Positions 1 to 13,039 of a DNA stretch of 64,000 bases are shown piece after piece (position 1 is the stretch's first letter; each line of letters begins with the position of its first letter). The DNA comes from Pisolithus tinctorius (Eukaryota > Basidiomycota > Agaricomycetes > Boletales > Pisolithaceae), in NCBI GenBank assembly GCA_024663395.1, contig JANFAH010000004.1, positions 1,178,001-1,242,000 of the forward strand. The letters are read 5' to 3'. A program made the translations under genes and the position numbers. The notes under the pieces were generated by a model that made no database searches, was not told where the DNA came from, and saw nothing but the letters and a program-made list of their open reading frames with translations.

Positions 1-10
1 ACGACGCGTA

Positions 11-1983
11 TCATTCGGCATACAGAACATGTTTAGCGGTGCGGTCCAGCCATTCCCGCAGGTCACCGTCGTTCTCAAGACCCACGAACTCGTTGCTAAG
101 ACTGTCACGATACCGGAGAGTGGTGATATTTGCACCAAGTCTCCCTTGAACCTTCTTCATCAGCTCAGAATGCGTGACTTTGGGGTGGACTCGGATCGCA
201 ATCAAGTCATCAGCGACAAATATCTTGATCCTCACGAATGCCGTCTGTGGATTTTCTGCGGATACAGGAGGAGCGTTCAAATTGGTGTTAGCTGCGGAGT
301 GAGAACGGGTCCGTGATGAGGGTTGGGAAGAGCGCATCGAAGACGGTGGTGAGGGTTTGTAGTCGGGTAGGTGAGAATCCGAAGACACCGACCCACGCGA
401 TGCCCCATTTTCGTGGAAGCCACCCACGGGAGAAGCTTGTGCTTGTGAGCCATTGCGGTGGATGGATGTCAGTGTGGTAGAACGCTGGTGCCCAAGGTGA
501 TGAATAGAGTGAACCTGGGTTGGTGGCGTACGATCTTCACCATAATACGACCCATCACTCCGGTCGTCCCTGTCGGACAACCTGACGTCGCCAAGGGTGT
601 GACGAACCTCTTCATCGAAGTCCTGGGTTACGGAGCAACCATCTGCAACCTCCTGATTTCCCCCTCCAGTAGCCAAGGCATCAAGCTCGCTATATCGAGG
701 CTCGATTTCATGCTCGTAGTCGCCCGGCTTTAAAGCGAGAAAGTCACGGATCAGTTGATGCTCTAATATGTACGGTGCTCCCATGGAGTTTAGCGCGCAC
801 AACTGGTGAAGGTAGGCGTCTAATTCCTCCCGTCGTGTGGCGGTCACTTGGTCATTCACTTCTGATGACGGTCCGGGCATGAAAGGCAAGATGCGGGGCG
901 AAGAAGGCTCACGGCCAGCCTCGTGGGGGAATGTGTCCAAAAGATGCAATTGGAAGTCGTAGAAATCACGGTACGCACGGAAGAGGACGAGCTGCTTAGC
1001 CATCGGAAGTTCAGAAGACCCATCAGAAGCATAGGGTTGGAAGATGGCATCAACTCGGAACCAATACTCATTCAGTTCGAAGTGGAAAGAAACGACACTG
1101 GCCGAAAGGAGGATACCATCCGGGAGGGGTGTGGTAGATGAGGTCTGAGCAGGTTGTGAAGCCGATGGGGAGGTTGCGTATGGGCTATTCGTGACCGAAG
1201 ACTTTGGTTCTTCGATTACCCCCAGTGCAATGGAGCTCTGTTTGTAGTTAATCATCGCCCGCTTCCAATCCTCGACCTCGGGAAGGTCTCCGCGATCGAT
1301 CAGGGCGTTCATGTCGAGAATAGGAATATTCGTTACAGGATCTCGCACTTGCACGAAGGTAGCAGGAATCAAACCCGGTCGACCAAGCCTACCAATCGGC
1401 TTGGCAACGAACCATTCACGGTTTGAGTGAGCAACAACTGAGATCGGGTCACCTGCTTTCGCGTCGAGTTCGTCTGTGCGTTCTGCAGTGAAGTCATGGA
1501 TCACGATAGCATAGAAAACGCTAGTTTTTTGGGTTCCCGGGGATTTAGGCGGTCCTAATGGGCTGACTGGACTGCTGGGGCCGACACTGATATGAGAAGA
1601 GCGCATTCTACCACAAGATGCATGAGGCGGTGAAGAACGGAACACAAGTAGGAGAGGGGAGTGGCTTACGGGTTGGGGCTCTTGCAGAATTCCTCGAACA
1701 TGTTCTTAGGAACAAGTCCTCGAGCACCTGTGACAGGATTGTGGGCCTCATACCAAGGTCCGTAATTGTCCGGATCGCCAGTGACATAAAAGAAATCGCC
1801 CTTTGAGAAGGGCAGCTGAGTAGGCGCGGATGGCCTGTGCGAACTGATTGCACGAATGACTTTCTGCGGCGGCAGGGAGGCAGAGAGAGGTTTAGATATG
1901 GAAGGCAAAGGCAGCGGGGTGGAGATCTGAAGACGGTGAACATCCTTGTTCCCGTTGAGGGACTTTCGTAGCGACTTCATCAT
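11..1983 (-). CDS. BEM1/scd2: Bem1/Scd2-type polarity scaffold (SH3-SH3-PX-PB1)
   Basis: A scaffold that in yeasts links active Cdc42, its exchange factor Cdc24 and PAK kinases at sites of polarised growth. Exon 1 (1670-1983) encodes about 105 residues with the first SH3 domain (about 40-100, FSKGDFFYVTGDPDNYGPWY). A 62-bp GT-AG intron (1608-1669) joins it to exon 2, which holds the second SH3 (about 135-200), a PX domain (about 285-400, with FRAYRDFYDFQ and a PRILPFMPGP segment) and a C-terminal PB1 domain (last 80 residues) that in this family binds the Cdc24 PB1. Serine/proline-rich linkers separate them. The start is the ATG at 1983 or 1980, just before KSLRKSLNG; longer reading frames upstream lack support. 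Total about 637 residues, normal for the family. It is divergent from the NOT3/5 gene. Family identity is secure; the exact start is inferred. Confidence 0.9.
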
Positions 1984-2254
1984 TAACGCAGCATAAACGA
2001 GGGGATCTGGGGACGCTGGCTGAGTGGAAGCAAGCGAGCGGACGGGCACAACTGAAAACAGATTTGCTGTATGAAGGCTACTTATTATTATCATGGATAG
2101 TTCTCGCATTTCTTTCCCACGATAATGAAACACCTCTCTCCCTTATTGTCATGTCAGACACGTCAGATAGACTCTCGTTCCCATCTTCAAACATGTACCT
2201 CGACATCCCGCTCATGTAGACTCCCCGTCCTGCAAAGGAAACTTGGGAAATAAA

Positions 2255-2282
2255 TAAAAAAAGAAAAGAAAAGAAAAGAAAG
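2255..2282. repeat. A-rich (AAAAG)n microsatellite
   Basis: About five units of AAAAG lie in the spacer (1984-2421) between the divergent BEM1 and NOT3/5 genes, roughly 140 bp upstream of the NOT3/5 start codon. Poly-purine/poly-pyrimidine tracts are common in fungal promoters. No other element is evident in this spacer. Confidence 0.7.
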
Positions 2283-2421
2283 GAGTCGGTGATCACACGT
2301 GGTTGTTACGTAATCTACAAACAAACATCAACAACGGACCACTGGCTGGTCGATTGTGCTATTTGGAATCTGCCATCGAGTGATATTTCAACCACTGCTG
2401 TATTTTCGCGTCTCATTCGTT

Positions 2422-5337
2422 ATGGCAGCAAGGAAACTACAAAGTATATTCGGCTTCTGTCAGCCTCTTTACTCGCGCTCTGACCGTCTCCCCTCTAGCC
2501 GAAATCGACCGCACATTAAAGAAGGTTGCTGAGGGTGTCGAGTTGTTTGAGAGCATCTACGAGAAGATGCAGTCGTCAACAAACCAAACACAGAAGGAGA
2601 AACTGGAGACTGACCTGAAGACGCAAATAAAGAAACTTCAGCGCCTACGAGACCAGATCAAATCATGGGTAGCATCCAACGACATAAAGGACAAGTCGGC
2701 GCTATTGGAGAACAGAAGACTGATAGAAACCGTGCGTGTTTCTGCCCCGTACTCCGTGCTTTTTTGCCCGTGTACCCTCGGATCTTGGTCCGGGCCCATC
2801 TTAGGAACGGCGTATGTCTAACCCATTGTTTCTTACAGCAAATGGAGAAGTTCAAAGCCTGCGAGAAGGAAATGAAGACAAAGGCATTCTCTAAAGAGGG
2901 TTTGACGCAGTCCGCTAAGCTGGATCCAAAAGCGCAGGAGAAAATGGAGGTTACATCTTGGCTGCAGCAAACTGTCGAGGACCTCACCCTCCAGGTGGAG
3001 CAGGCAGAAGCAGAGATTGAAGCTCTCCATGGGAGCGGAAAGAAGAAGGGGAAGGGCCAGTCAGCGGCTTCCAGTCGATTAGAGGAGTTGGAACACTTGA
3101 ACGAGCGTCGAAAATGGCATATCAACAGGCTGGAGCTCATCCTACGTCTCCTTGACAATGGCTCGTTATCAACAGAACAAGTACTTGGTCTCAAAGAGGA
3201 TGTCATCTACTTCGTCGAGAATAACATGGTTCGTCTTATTGCGACGTCATCCATATTGCGGCCATTTAAGGGATTTTTGGGAACAGGAGGAAAACTTCGA
3301 GGACGATGAGGGCATATATGACGAGCTCAATTTAGGCGAGGAGGAAGAGAAATTCGGCCTAGCTAATGACGACGACGACGGTAGCGATGACTCTGAAAGT
3401 GCAAGCGAAGGTATACCTGCTATCTATCCGCATGTTCACTTCCTTAAAATTTTCCCAAAGACCACCCACAGCGCACGCCCAAGAAGCATGACAAAGACGA
3501 TGAGAGTGTTTCAAATCCCAAACGAGAGGAAAGTCCTATACAAAAGAAGTCTGGCCTGCAGCTGCGAAGTAAGTAGGCTTTCTGTTATCCCAACGAGTGT
3601 TCACCTCCATTCTCCATATTCAAAGAACCCTCTATAGTGGCAGAAAGTAAGCATAGGCATATAATACTTCACGTGCTCATTCGCATGAGGTAGAAGCACC
3701 CAAGCCTCCACCAAACCCAAATTTTGCGCAGCAACCGATGTCGAGCATTCTCAAGGTAGGGCTACCTTCGGCACCGCGTCCACCAGCTGCGCTTCCTGCT
3801 ATCCGATATGCCACTGCTGCTGCTGCCGCAGTATCGTCAGGACCCTCGGCAAGCGCACCGTCGGCATCATCTGGTTCGCAAGCACCCTCAGGTGCCGTGT
3901 CGAGCTCTTTATCAGCAACACCGGCCACGCCAACAGCCCCATCAATAGTGCAGTCGACGTCCCAGAGCATGATACAAGATTCGCAGTTGACATCCTCTCC
4001 AAGTCTGACCCATCCATCTGTCACAAGTCCGATGTTGTCTTCTGCGTCTGCGTCGCATCAACCTGACGGCTCTTTCTACTCTGGACAAGACTCACCCGCA
4101 ATATCCGAAGCTGTCCCCAGCTCAGTGAGTTGTCCACCAGCATCGTCATCACCACATCGTATGTATCACAAAGGTAAGTCGCGTCTACTGCTCGTTTTCA
4201 GTGTTAGGTGAGTGTCTCTTCAGATACTATTGCATCACCTGTCCTCTCCACGATTACCTCGGCTGTTGCGCAAGTATGTGTTCCACTTATTTGGGTTTAC
4301 GCTAGTAACTCAATTACCTGTACGTACGCAGCAAGCGGCCTCATCGGAAACGCAACCACCTCCGCAGCAACAGCAGCCTCTGGCGAATGGATCATCTCAA
4401 GTGGGCCAAACACCTGCTGTACAACAGCCACAACCTGCTGCGACATCTCCACTTCCTCAACAGGTGCAACAACTACTGTCGCCCGGCACTCCAACGACCA
4501 ACAGTACACCATCAGCCATGCAACCACCGCAATATCCACCAGGAGTGCGGGTACCTCAATCGTTGGAGCAGCAACCAGCATTACAAAGTCAACAGGGACA
4601 ACAGGCACCAGGCATGCAGAGACCTCCCTCGGCGGTCCCTTCCCATCCACAGGCACCCTCGCGGCCCTCAGCATCTGCGTTTCCAGGTTCTTTGTCGGAC
4701 CTTGTTGCATCATTCGAGACGGTTAAACAGAAGGGTGAGTCCTGTTGTGATACGCCATGTTAGGCTTCTGCTTATTTGTTGATAGCACCCCATCGTATGA
4801 CTAATCTGGGCGAAGTGCACAAGCTCTTGGAAGGTGGCTACTCGAATGCGCCTCAACCCACGGACACCGAGCGGTAAGCCGACTCTCTCGGGGTTGAATG
4901 ACGTTTAGCTCATCTTTTTTTAGAGCCAAATATTACGTGCCGCGGTATCCGTTCAGTACGCCATCCTTCTATCCTCAGACGCCGCATCCAGTGGTCAGCT
5001 CCCCAGCACTGTTTCAACACATCGATGTGGAGACGCTATTTTATGTATTTTACTACTTGCCAGGCACCTACCAACAGTACGTTACCCGCCCTTCATTTCC
5101 TTCTCTTGCACACTCCTGATCCGGAGACATAGATACCTCGCTGCAAGGGAACTGAAACGCCAATCCTGGCGGTTCCACATTAAATACCTAACGTGGTTCC
5201 AGCGACACTCCGAACCACAGGCCATTACGGAGGAGTACGAGCAAGGAGTTTATGTATACTTCGACTGGGAAGGTTCATGGTGCCAGCGAAAGAAAAGCGA
5301 CTTCCGCTTCGAGTACCGTTACCTTTCTGAAGACTAA
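2422..5337 (+). CDS. NOT3: CCR4-NOT complex subunit Not3/Not5
   Basis: Subunit of the CCR4-NOT deadenylase and transcription complex. The ATG at 2422 opens a 22-nt first exon. A 55-bp intron (2444-2498) then joins it to give [17 protein letters not shown], the hallmark N-terminus of Not3/Not5. The N-terminal Not3 domain (about 230 residues, coiled-coil rich) spans exons up to about 3410, with introns at 2732-2838 and 3229-3286. An acidic segment ([13 protein letters not shown]) follows. The long middle is Ala/Ser/Pro/Gln-rich and low in complexity (about 3690-4730), as usual. The C-terminal NOT box (about 4790-5337) includes [31 protein letters not shown] and a final FDWEGSW segment that binds the Not1/Not2 module in known homologues. 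Several middle introns were placed by eye. Stop TAA at 5335-5337. Confidence 0.92.
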
Positions 5338-5640
5338 ACGCCTTTCTTTTCTTTCTTTTCTCCCAGCTGCAGATCTCCCAGCAACCACCACAGACGTTGC
5401 GCCCTTCGTTTTCACTTTCCAAATGTGTTCTGCCGTTCCAGTTCTTTTTTAACTATTGATCGCGCCCTCTCAATGTAATCACGGCGCAGGACGGTTTCTT
5501 TTTCCTTTTGCCAGTTATTGAATAGTCTTGCTGGGTAATCCAACGCCGGATTGGAAGGAAACTCAAGTATATCTATGGTGCATGCGTGTACGTCGTCAGT
5601 GTGGAGTGGTGGTCTACATTAGCATGATTATAATGGATTA

Positions 5641-6508
5641 TTACTCGAGCTCCACCATCGCGCCCAAGGCCTCGAAAGTCTTCTTTAGCTTCTCCGCATC
5701 CTCTTTCGAGAGGTTTTCTTTCAAGACTTTGGGAACTGACTCCACAAATTTCTTCGCCTGTAGGTCGAGCGTAAGCACGAGCAGTCCGAACACACACGTG
5801 CACACAAGGGCACGTACGTCGATGAGCGTAAGATTTGGTACCAAGGCCTTCACTTCTCGAATGATCTTGGGCTTAGCACCGGCGTCGAAGGATTTGAGCA
5901 TGACATTGAAGACTGTCTTCTCTTTGGGTTTCTCCTAGTAAACACATAGGCCATCAACTCTTGTATTCTCGAAACGCGAATGACTCGCCGTACCTCTGCA
6001 GGCGCCTCCTCCGCAGGTGCAACTGCCGCGGGTGCAGCAGCAGCGGGCATAGCAATTTCCTGGATATTCAACCTCGACTGTGTGAATGGTGCGTCAATTG
6101 GCGCGCATTCGGGGGATGAGAAGTTTGTCAAAATATTCGTACCTTCAAAAGGGAAACGAGGTCGGCCGCTTGTAAAAGGGTGAGGGCAGAGATATCGTCC
6201 ACTATCCTGGAAATTTTGGGGTCGGCGGTGATGGGTGGAGGAGTTGATGACGAAGCTTGTGTTGCTTCAGTTGCGAGCCATCTCGACCGGCTTGCCAGGG
6301 ACACAAGGCTGCGTGGTGGGGCAGTATTAGAAGAGACGTGGAGGAAGGACCACGCGAGCAGGCATGTGGGTGATTGCATACGAAAACGACTTACCGTGCA
6401 GAGGATGCTGTCCTTGATGCAGAGCCAACAACCGACAAGCAGCGACTCTAGTAGGAATGGCGCAGGCTTCAGTGAAACGAAGTGCAGCTAAGGCGTACTT
6501 ACTGCCAT
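5641..6508 (-). CDS. MRPL12: Mitochondrial ribosomal protein bL12m (L7/L12)
   Basis: Large-subunit stalk protein that recruits GTPase factors to the mitochondrial ribosome. The C-terminal domain is unmistakable: LKSFDAGAKPKIIREVK, AKKFVESVPKVLKENL and KKTFEALGAMVELE, ending at TAA (5641-5643). Upstream exons carry the dimerisation segment (IVDDISALTLLQAADLVSLL) and an Ala/Pro/Glu hinge. The ATG at 6508 was chosen because splicing there gives MASRCLSVVGSASRTASSAR followed by LVSLASRSRWLATEAT, an Arg/Ser/Ala-rich mitochondrial targeting peptide. Other reading frames upstream give no such peptide. At least four introns, all short. It is convergent with NOT3/5, about 300 bp away. Confidence 0.88.
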
Positions 6509-8691
6509 GACTTGAAGAATTTTTACTGTTAGTTTTCGAGGACACGTACAAATTCGGAGGTACTATTGACTGTTGTTTATCCAAACGCAAGGCAGTTTGA
6601 TCGAAGCGGAGCCCCGATCAGGGCCCCGATCCCCCAGCTGACTACCACACACGGATATCATATGCATGCCTCAGCAAGCATGAAACTACGATTCTCCACC
6701 ATTCGGTGCGTGCTGACCTCATGCACACAGCCCGAACAAAGGATCACCGCGTCTTAGGTTGCCTGGGACGATATGCCCAGATCTCCTATGGCGCGGTGCC
6801 GTTTAACCGAAAGGCCACCCCACTTATGTAGTAGTGAGTTGACAGCCTTCAAGGGCTGATTGACTTTTGCACTTGGGTTTTGAGTCCTTAGCGTGTGGTG
6901 GCTAATAACTTGGAATGATGTGGGTCGCTTACGGCTCCCATTCATAAGTTGCTTCTACATGCAGTATCATAAACCGAATCCACCGGAGATTAAGGAATGT
7001 CCACCAGGGTCTCCCCTGGTCTTCCTCTTCAAGGCATACTTAGGGACCGAGCGATTACTCTGGGCGCTCCGGTGCAAAGTTCAGTCCGGTACCGCGGAGG
7101 AGAGAATGTCGCCAGTTTTTGGTAAATGAAAGGTTCCCCTGTAGAAGTTCGAACTATCACAAGTCGGGATGAAAGCCCCGAACGGTTATGGACGAGTTGA
7201 GAAGACGCAAGGTACGGATAAAATTTCCAGGGTGAGGGTTTAGTTGACGGATTCTGTTGGACCAGTGGACTGTCAAGCTGCCCGGAGGTGGAAACTCCGA
7301 TCTCTCTCGCTAGTATACCGCTACAGCTCAACTACACATGACCAGTCCATGTGCCATCGTGAGCAGGCGCGCCTAATAATATGCGCAGGACATATGAAAT
7401 TCAATTCGAAGCAAGACTTTTAGTGGACGAAATAATTGGATTTGTAATAAGTTTTTTTATCTCGACTTTCAAATCAAGATTTGGCCTGCATGATCCTGGA
7501 TATTGTACCATAGGACCTGTGGGGTCTGTACTGCGTAACATTGCTGATAGGCCGTTGGCGACCTTTGCGAGTCGCGCGAGCAAGTTGTTCAGGGATAATA
7601 AAGCTCGATCGACACTTGGCATATCCCACAGAACCACACAGAATCGAGGGAGGTCGAGTCCCCCACCCTTCACGGCGTTGTCAGGAGATTTATTTCGAGC
7701 GATTGACAACCCAATGTGACGGCGACGGGCATGTCCGCGAAGGTGAACAATCATGGCGGTTCGTGGGGGAGCGTGATTGGTGTAAAATCTGAAACTGCGA
7801 GTGCATACTCTTTCTAATGTAGCTTGCTGCTAACACTGAAAGGCTACACGGGTACTGTGACTGCAGAGACAGATTTTCATCCTTTCGAGTTCGAGGGGGG
7901 AAATGCTGCCACGGTTGTCCATCAAACCCTGAGCCTGTCATGGATCGGCAAGGTCACCTCGGTAGAGTCCAAGCAGGAGAGCGGGGTTGTCGTGTGATAA
8001 TGGTACTTGATCGATATGATCAATACCAAGATCAAAATTTTCAAGGTTTTGAGCCTATCCCCACCTTTGGGAGGACCGTGTCCGCCCATCGGAGTGAGGG
8101 TAAGCCATTCAGGGGATATGCAAGGGAGTACACGTATCACGAGCCAAGCGATAATTGGTCCCGCAGAATCCAGATTTTCATGAAAATTTGCGACTCAGCT
8201 TATGGGTACTTGCTGTAATATTGGACACTTCAAAGCCGCCGCGATCGGAGCAGATATAAAAACAGGTGTATGTACCAACGTTCAGAAGGGTTCAAACTAG
8301 ATGGCGGCGACAGAAAAAATCTCGAATGCTACAAGTCCAAGTGACAGATCTGGCAGGACAACCATGCCAATCAGATCAGGATGGGCCCGACCCCCGTGTC
8401 AGCCCGCATCGGCAGAGTTTATCTGTACCAAATCAAGGGTCCAATGCCATCCTGCAGCTCGACCACGGCTGGCAACCGTAACTCTGAATTATGTAATTAT
8501 ATCCAGATTATTTCAATTCCGTTTTCGGCCAAAATGTTGCCGAATATCCCATGTGCGGTCGTTCGCTTCTTTTCACCTCACGCGAACCATGGAATATCTC
8601 GTCCCTGTCAACCCTCCACTCAAATAGAGGCACAGGATCATCCTTCCTCCGTTGGCTCCCCCCCCTTCACTCTCTTTCATCCCTTGCAATC
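6509..8691. other. Gene-free stretch
   Basis: Open frames of 60-117 codons occur on both strands but none shows a recognisable domain, a consistent exon chain or a codon pattern like the flanking genes. An AT-rich motif GATATAAAAAC at about 8252 lies 440 bp upstream of the next start codon, which is rather far to be its core promoter. Nothing else is seen. Confidence 0.5.
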
Positions 8692-10687
8692 ATGGCGGTC
8701 ATAGATTCAACGTATGTTCCCCGTCCTTCCCGCCCTCATTTCCGTCTGATCACCTTTTTCGTTCTCAAGCTTCGGAGCCTACTTCATCGGTGTCGTCATT
8801 TCTGCGGTGTGGGTATACTTTTCATTCGCGTCCAGACCATCTATTAATCATCCCTTAGTTTGTACGGCGTGACCTGCGTGCAGGTCTGGTTTTACTACGT
8901 GAGTTATCCAAGTGACCCTTGGCATATCAAAACTTTGGTATGTTCATCCCGTCCATGGATCTACCATTGTTAGTAACGCGTTACAAAGGTCTTTGGTGTT
9001 TTTGCCTCGGACACTGTGCATCAAGCTTTGATAACCCACTCGGGTGAGCCCCAAACACATGGTCCCCGTCGATGTCTAGGCTCAATCAGCGCGCATAGCT
9101 TACGTTTATCTCGTGTCGGACATAGGGTCTGCGACCGGACTTGAAGACATCGTCTGGTAAGCTCAAGGCCTTCATTACCTTTTGACGCATCTCATCCTTC
9201 CGCAGGAGCCTTATTGTAGGTGCAAGGATACTGTTTCCTTGGTCGCAACTGATTGATATCTGTGTCAGGTCGAAGTCTTGTTCAATGTGAGTGTTGGCCC
9301 CATTCGTTCAGCCGCCCGTCTAACTTCCTCAGGCTATCACGTCGCTCCTGGTTCAAAGGTGAACATGATGCATTTGTTCTCGTTTTCGCTTGTACTCACT
9401 CAAGGTTCTTGCAGTTTCCTTGCGATGCGGGTGTATAGGCGTAGGTGCTACCTTTTCCCATTTTGGGTCAGTTCGTTCACACGGCGACACGTTTAGTTAG
9501 CAACAAGAGCATCCCCATAACTGCCGTTGTGGTAAGTCTGGAGCGACGGCATCTATGTAGTTGGCGTGTTAAACATTGCGTTTGCAGATGGTAGTTGTTA
9601 TAGCCGAGTTCGGTGAGTGTCACTCAGCGGTTTCCTTTTTATCGTCTTACTCACAACACTTCAACACAGTGCTGTCAGTCAGTACGTATTGGCCGCAAAT
9701 TGTACTTATTTGCAATGCTCACCTCAGACACTCTTTGCAGTCTATGTAGCGAAGGCGTACGTCGAGTTTGAGATTCGTCGGTGGTCTAGACTGATCAAGA
9801 TTTTGTTAGTTTGGTCTTCAAGACATTCGCGGAGTTGCTCACGCTCAAGGTAAAACGAATACCGTGCCCTATCTGCGGATCCTGACGAATGCTATCCATC
9901 AGGATCTCTCTTCGGCGATCAATGCAACCACTGCGGCGTCCGATGTCCTGATTGCCGGCTGTCTCGTCTTCCTGTTGCAAAAATCACGGACTGGTTTCCG
10001 CAGGTATTTCCTACTCCTTCATAACATCCTGTAACGTCTACTGAACCAGTACTTAGATCGGATTCAATGATTAACAAACTTGTAAGTGCGGATTATTAAT
10101 GAATTGTATTCGATGCAAACTTCGTGGTCCAGATGTTGTTCAGCTTGAACACCGGTCTTTTAACTGGGTATGACATCGTTTTTATGCATGGTCTGGGTTG
10201 TAGGTTAACCGTGTGCCAGTATTTTCGCCGTAGCCTCCCTCATTTCGGTAAGTGGTGAGCTTGCGTCGGTGGCCACGTACTGAGGTCACGAAAAGATCTC
10301 CGCGTGGCCGAATGCCTTTATTTATATTGCGTTCTACTTTTGCTTGGGTCGCCGTGAGTTGGTTTGTGCGTCCGGCTAGGATTTGCACGCTGAGATGGTT
10401 CCTTGCGCAGTGTACTGCAACTCTCTTCTTGCAACCCTGAACGCCCGGCGCATAATCCGAGCTGCCAGTACGGATGATGATATGTCGCTGTCACTACAAG
10501 GTGTGAACAAGACCAACGTTGCTACATCTCAGCGGGTGCGTATTTGGTCTCTGCATCAAGGGTTCACGGGACTGAGCGTATGTGGTAGCCCATGCCGAAC
10601 AATATTTCAATCAAGATCGACACCACCCATGAGCTTGTACGGGATGATGTACGAGACGAGGTGCGAGAACTGCGCCAGTTGTTTTGA
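8692..10687 (+). CDS. DUF6534 seven-transmembrane protein
   Basis: Member of the large basidiomycete family of seven-helix membrane proteins with a DUF6534 C-terminal domain; the molecular function is unknown. Starts at ATG 8692 (MAVIDS) and is broken into about 13 very short exons. In order one reads FGAYFIGVVISA, LYGVTCVQVWFYYVSYP with SDPWHIKTL, VFGVFASDTVHQALITHS, FKTFAELLTL, and LRILTNAIHQDLSSAINA. Then come the signature ASDVLIAGCLVFLLQKSRTGF, INKLMLFSLNTGLLTG, WPNAFIYIAFYFCLG and NSLLATLNARR, which is diagnostic of the family. The C-terminal tail is cytosolic-looking and ends in RDDVRDEVRELRQLF with TGA at 10685-10687. Some middle exons (about 9200-9480) are poorly resolved and could hide a small defect. 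No neighbour gives a functional hint. Confidence 0.82.
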
Positions 10688-11544
10688 TGCGAATCTTAAT
10701 CTTGACAGAAGCCGTACTCTGCGAACGGCGACGTGAAGGCGCTGAACGTTGTCTGAGGTGCAGTACTTTGTGAAATGGAACAAGAGGATTCATAGCGTAT
10801 ATACCGATTTAGCGTCTGGGGTAAACTAGTGGCCACGTTCATTTCATAGTGTCAAAATATTCCTTGGTCGGGTAAAAAAAGACTTGTAACATGGTAATAC
10901 AAAGATCGCACGTATAGTTGCAGAACGCTTGATAACACTCCCACTCTAACAACATGCTTGTGGCCTGCTCAGTAGGTGATGGATATAAGTACTGTACATA
11001 GGTCAATATACAGCATCACCTTGTTTACAAGGTTACTCCAGCCCGAAATTCGTACATGCTTTTTTCGACACCTCCGAATATCAATATTTTGTCAATCCGC
11101 CGTTGCTTCGCCTCTGGGATCTTTACTCCACTCTTCCGAACCACTTCTGACATAGAGGTATGTAGTACCAGCTGACTATGTCATCTGGGCTGCATGGTAT
11201 TCTACCCTAGGCAAGTACTATCGCAGTTTCCATCGTGCTTCGCTGTCCCTCGAGAGGCTGAGTGGGCTATTACCACACTTGGCTCGTATTTTCGTTGATG
11301 GGTTCCTTCTCGAGTTCAGACGTGAGGCGCTCGAGTGTCACAAGAGCTGTCCTAATAATAGGTGAGTGTGGACGAGGCAGTAAAAAAGAACTATTACCGG
11401 TGATGCACTCTATATGTGTCCCGTAAATATAATAGGTGTAAGTCGTGCTACGTCTCTCGCTTTTTGTCAGGATTTCGAGATCTTCTTGACAGGCCAAGCA
11501 GTTCCAGAGTTATCTGCATATTTGTGGGAAGGCCCACCCTTGAG

Positions 11545-12215
11545 GTCGTCGTTGTATCTCGTGTGTTGCCATTCCGTTTCTCTCGCCTTTCAGTTCCTTT
11601 GTTTCCTTCACTCAGCCCTCGCTGGGGACGCCTCATTCATCTAATTCCATGCGGATGTTACAGAGATATGACCGTTTTTGTGTTAGGAGTGCTGTGCGAT
11701 GCTTTTGTGTATACCTCGTGACTGGGTGGTCAGGTTAGTGCGGTTCCCTTTTCTCTACACACTCAGAGGTGTTCCCTACGATCTCCCAGTGTTTTTTGTT
11801 GATCCCCCCAGCCGTTGTCGTTCAGGCGACTCTCCTCTCCCCACCTTTGAGGACTTGAGATCGTATCTCACACGTTTCTCCGCCGTTCCTCTCATTTTTT
11901 GGGCGGTTTGTTCCCCTCGCTTAACCATTCCTGGGGATACCTTTTTAATCCAGTTCCGCGCAGCCATTGTCAAGATATGCCTGTATTCAGAGGGTGGTGA
12001 GGCAACTTTGGGTATAGCTCTGGATTGGGTGGTCGAAATGGCGTGGTTCCTTTTTCTGGTGTACGTCTGTGTGTTCCCTACCATCTACCATAATTTGGTG
12101 TTGATCCCCCCAGCTGTTGTCACTCGAGGGTCTCCCCTCTCCTTCCCCCAGGTGATACCTCACCGGTGCGTACGCAATAGCTCGCCCGTTTCTCTGTCCT
12201 ACTTCTCTCTTTTCC
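11545..12215. repeat. Diverged local repeat family, copies A and B
   Basis: Two roughly 300-bp copies in tandem. Shared landmarks in order are TATCTCxCxCGTTTCTC, CTGGGGAxxCxT, TAATTCCxxGCxGxxxTT, GACTGGGTGGTC / GATTGGGTGGTC (11719, 12025), TGTTCCCTAC (11769, 12070) and TTGATCCCCCCAGC (11798, 12101). Divergence is high, so the copies are old. No terminal repeat or coding capacity is evident. Confidence 0.6.
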
Positions 12216-12545
12216 AGATTATGATACTACTCGACGAGGCCTTTTGAATGGTGTGTATTTCATGTGTTTTATTTCTGTTGCTTTCCTTTCTGACTTACAA
12301 CTATTGCGTTTTTGCCTCGTAGTCCGCATTTTTGCATGCTTAGTCAGCACCCAGCAATACACATGCATACAACTTTTTATTATGCAAACACAATAGACGA
12401 CTTGCAGCTTAGCCAGAGACGACAGACAGTTGGAGCAGGCATCTGTGGGCTTAGGGACTAAGATAACAAGGGATGTATTGTACAAAACACGTGCATGTCA
12501 GACTCGGAAGACACCAAACACTGCAAAAAGATGCGGTTGGTATGT

Positions 12546-12561
12546 CACGTGACATCACGTG
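12546..12561. promoter_or_regulatory. Paired CACGTG E-boxes
   Basis: Two CACGTG palindromes begin exactly 10 bp apart (12546-12551 and 12556-12561), each followed by AC. CACGTG is the core site of fungal bHLH factors. No gene start lies within 2 kb, so a function is only a possibility. Confidence 0.25.
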
Positions 12562-13039
12562 ACGTGTCGGTTGAGCAAGGGAAGCTTGTCAGAAGTCACC
12601 AACTAGCAAGCAAGTCAGCATTCCTGGTCTCGTTGTAGTAGCAAAGGAAGCCCTAGTCTTTTGAGGAGGCCTCAGGTCATGTACGAAGGTGCTTGCAATG
12701 TTTTATAAGTCGTATCTAGCCATAGGGGAGTGCCACCTCGTCGGACGGCCGCGTCGTACTACCCACTGGACAGGAGGTAGCTTGCGAGGTCACCGGACGA
12801 ACCCTACGGGATTGTGTAGACAACTGGACTGCACTGATGGGTAACCAGCTTGTGCGTGCACATCGCTCACCACAATCTCACTGAGCCACGCTGTCTCCTC
12901 GATTGAGGTCGTCCCCATCCCCGTCTGAACACCTCCCCGACTCGGACAAGAAACCACGCTAGTGAATCACATTACTTGGCCAGCAGTAGGAACATACTAA
13001 CCTCCCACTTAGGTACAAGACGACGACCCTGGTTCTGGC

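Noticed and set aside
7381..7754. Overlapping 112- and 117-codon frames on both strands
   Set aside because: Opposed overlapping frames with no recognisable motif; neither shows codon bias.
11699..12247. 182-codon plus-strand frame rich in hydrophobic residues
   Set aside because: It spans two diverged copies of the local repeat; the hydrophobicity follows from the T/C-rich repeat, and no family is recognised.
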